Assembly: GCA_964006375.1 (NCBI GenBank)
Contig: OZ023264.1
Coordinates: 14,518,225 to 14,582,224, forward strand
DNA from: Tillus elongatus
Lineage: Eukaryota; Arthropoda; Insecta; Coleoptera; Cleridae
DNA: 64,000 bases
Direction: 5' to 3'
Part shown: piece after piece, positions 63,092-64,000 of the stretch
Layout: each line of letters begins with the position of its first letter
Position numbering within the stretch: position 1 is the first letter of the stretch
Notes under the pieces: model-generated
What the model was told of the DNA's origin: nothing
The model's database searches: none
Seen by the model: only the letters and a program-made list of their open reading frames with translations
Position numbers and translations under genes: made by a program

Positions 63092-63462
63092 TGTTACGTT
63101 CTACGGGGTGCTGGATTTGTTGTTTAACAAAACACAGCTTTTCAAACTATTAATTTATTATTACCAACTATTTTCCAACACTAGTGTCAACTAAAATATT
63201 TCTCTTCTCTATTATTAAATGTCCATAGAACTATATTCCACTATTGCCTTCTATGATCGCTTCTTATACATTAACACTTACTGTTGACTCGCCTAATACT
63301 CTATGATCACTTTTCTACACCACCTTATTCAATACTGAACTAACTTACTCTGCGCACCGCTCGTCTATTTATACTGTCTATAGAGATTCTAGACTTTATA
63401 CACTATTCTACACCTGTCACTTCTGGTCTATTCTAGAACTGTCATTCCAGAGTGTTCGCTGT

Positions 63463-63464
<2 letters not shown>
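63092..63464 (-). repeat. Gypsy 5' LTR, truncated
   Basis: tgttacgttctacggggtgc...ccagagtgttcgctgtgac. It lacks about 75 bp present at the outer end of the other LTR; a (TA)n tract (63465-63525) takes its place. Confidence 0.88.

Positions 63465-63525
<61 letters not shown>
63465..63525. repeat. (TA)n microsatellite
   Basis: Pure TA tract at the broken LTR end. The following 400 bp up to the next exon show nothing recognisable. Confidence 0.96.
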
Positions 63526-63527
<2 letters not shown>

Positions 63528-63924
63528 TTAAAGTTGGGCATCAACATAAGGAGTTAAAAGAAAACGTTAGAGCATGACAAAAAGAGGCTGTAATTGAGGC
63601 TAAAAGAGGCTGTCTGTACTAAATATTAAGAGATTTTTGTAAATATTTTGTATTGTGCTTTTTCTCAAATATAATATTTTTTTAAACAAATAAATATTTT
63701 TAAATGTATTGAAAATACTTGATTCACTAAGAAAAACAAATTAAAGTAGAAATTCCCGCTATTTTGAAATATTATACAACGTTAAATTCATCAGAATTAC
63801 CAAATTTTTGCACGTGTAACTACTAATTTAGCCACCCACTACTGTAATCAAAAATTTTTGTAATACATTGTTAATTTAGTGCATTGTAAATATCCAGCAA
63901 AAAATGAATTTGATTATGTTACAG

Positions 63925-63982
63925 TGTTCAGATACGTACCAATGTTGTGGGGGTTGTTGCATTAATGGAATTTGCATAGACA
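63925..63982 (+). CDS. Secreted cysteine-rich protein, exon 2 (continues beyond window)
   Basis: Acceptor gattatgttacag, donor GACA|gtaagt, 58 nt. It encodes CSDTYQCCGGCCINGICID, seven Cys in 19 residues. Phase matches 60742. No in-frame stop, and the gene goes on to the right. Confidence 0.7.
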
Positions 63983-64000
63983 GTAAGTAGAAACATATAT

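Larger units (their letters stand above)
61310..63464 (-). mobile_element. Ty3/Gypsy element, 5' half (LTR, gag, protease start)
   Basis: On the - strand: truncated 5' LTR (63464-63092), primer-binding site TGGTGTCAGAAGTGGGA (63089-63073), gag (62878-61874), zinc knuckle plus protease (61849-61439), and a cut at about 61310. It overlaps the fragment at 45922-50025 through knuckle and protease, so it is a second copy, not the missing half of the first. Confidence 0.92.

Overview
This window is AT-rich animal DNA, almost certainly from an insect. Genes are split by GT-AG introns, two of them only 60 nt long. The rest is a dense layer of typical insect transposable elements: Tc1/mariner, hAT, piggyBac, several LINE clades, Penelope-like elements (PLE), Ty3/Gypsy, a tRNA-derived SINE and many (TA)n microsatellites. 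I cannot name the species.

Three host genes can be supported. (1) The C-terminal half of SKI3/TTC37 (SKIC3), the TPR scaffold of the cytoplasmic Ski RNA-surveillance complex, runs on the + strand from 420 to 37905 with a poly(A) signal at 38116. Eleven coding exons join in one unbroken frame of 714 residues plus stop; the N-terminal half lies left of the window. (2) Inside its 19.6-kb intron (11230-30842), on the - strand, is a three-exon gene (26269 to 15350) for a 188-residue protein with a signal peptide, one hydrophobic segment and a His-rich tail. (3) At the right edge are the first two exons (60668-60742 and 63925-63982, +) of a small secreted cysteine-rich protein that continues beyond the window.

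Layout. 1-38 kb: SKI3 exons separated by introns full of elements. The intron at 11.2-30.8 kb holds the nested gene, a mariner pseudogene, a hAT pseudogene, a 2.7-kb mariner-like element with about 605-bp inverted repeats (23179-25847), LINE fragments and a 171-bp tandem array (28305-29475). 38.2-41.0 kb: a decayed DNA transposon of the DDE_Tnp_4 type, with a SINE nested in it between perfect 11-bp target duplications. 41.5-45 kb: two same-strand LINE fragments and a mariner pseudogene. 45.9-50.0 kb: a Gypsy element missing its 5' part. 50-60.4 kb: jockey-like and PLE fragments and a large, partly tandem repeat family with internal (TA)n tracts. 60.6-64 kb: the cysteine-rich gene, whose first intron carries the 5' half of a second Gypsy copy.

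The most interesting non-gene signal is a set of hammerhead-ribozyme-like cores (CTGANGA, stem, GAAA, stem, NUH) in PLE-derived terminal repeats: scattered copies, a tandem array of about seven, and one unrelated second version at 37391-37460. Stem II shows compensatory change between copies.
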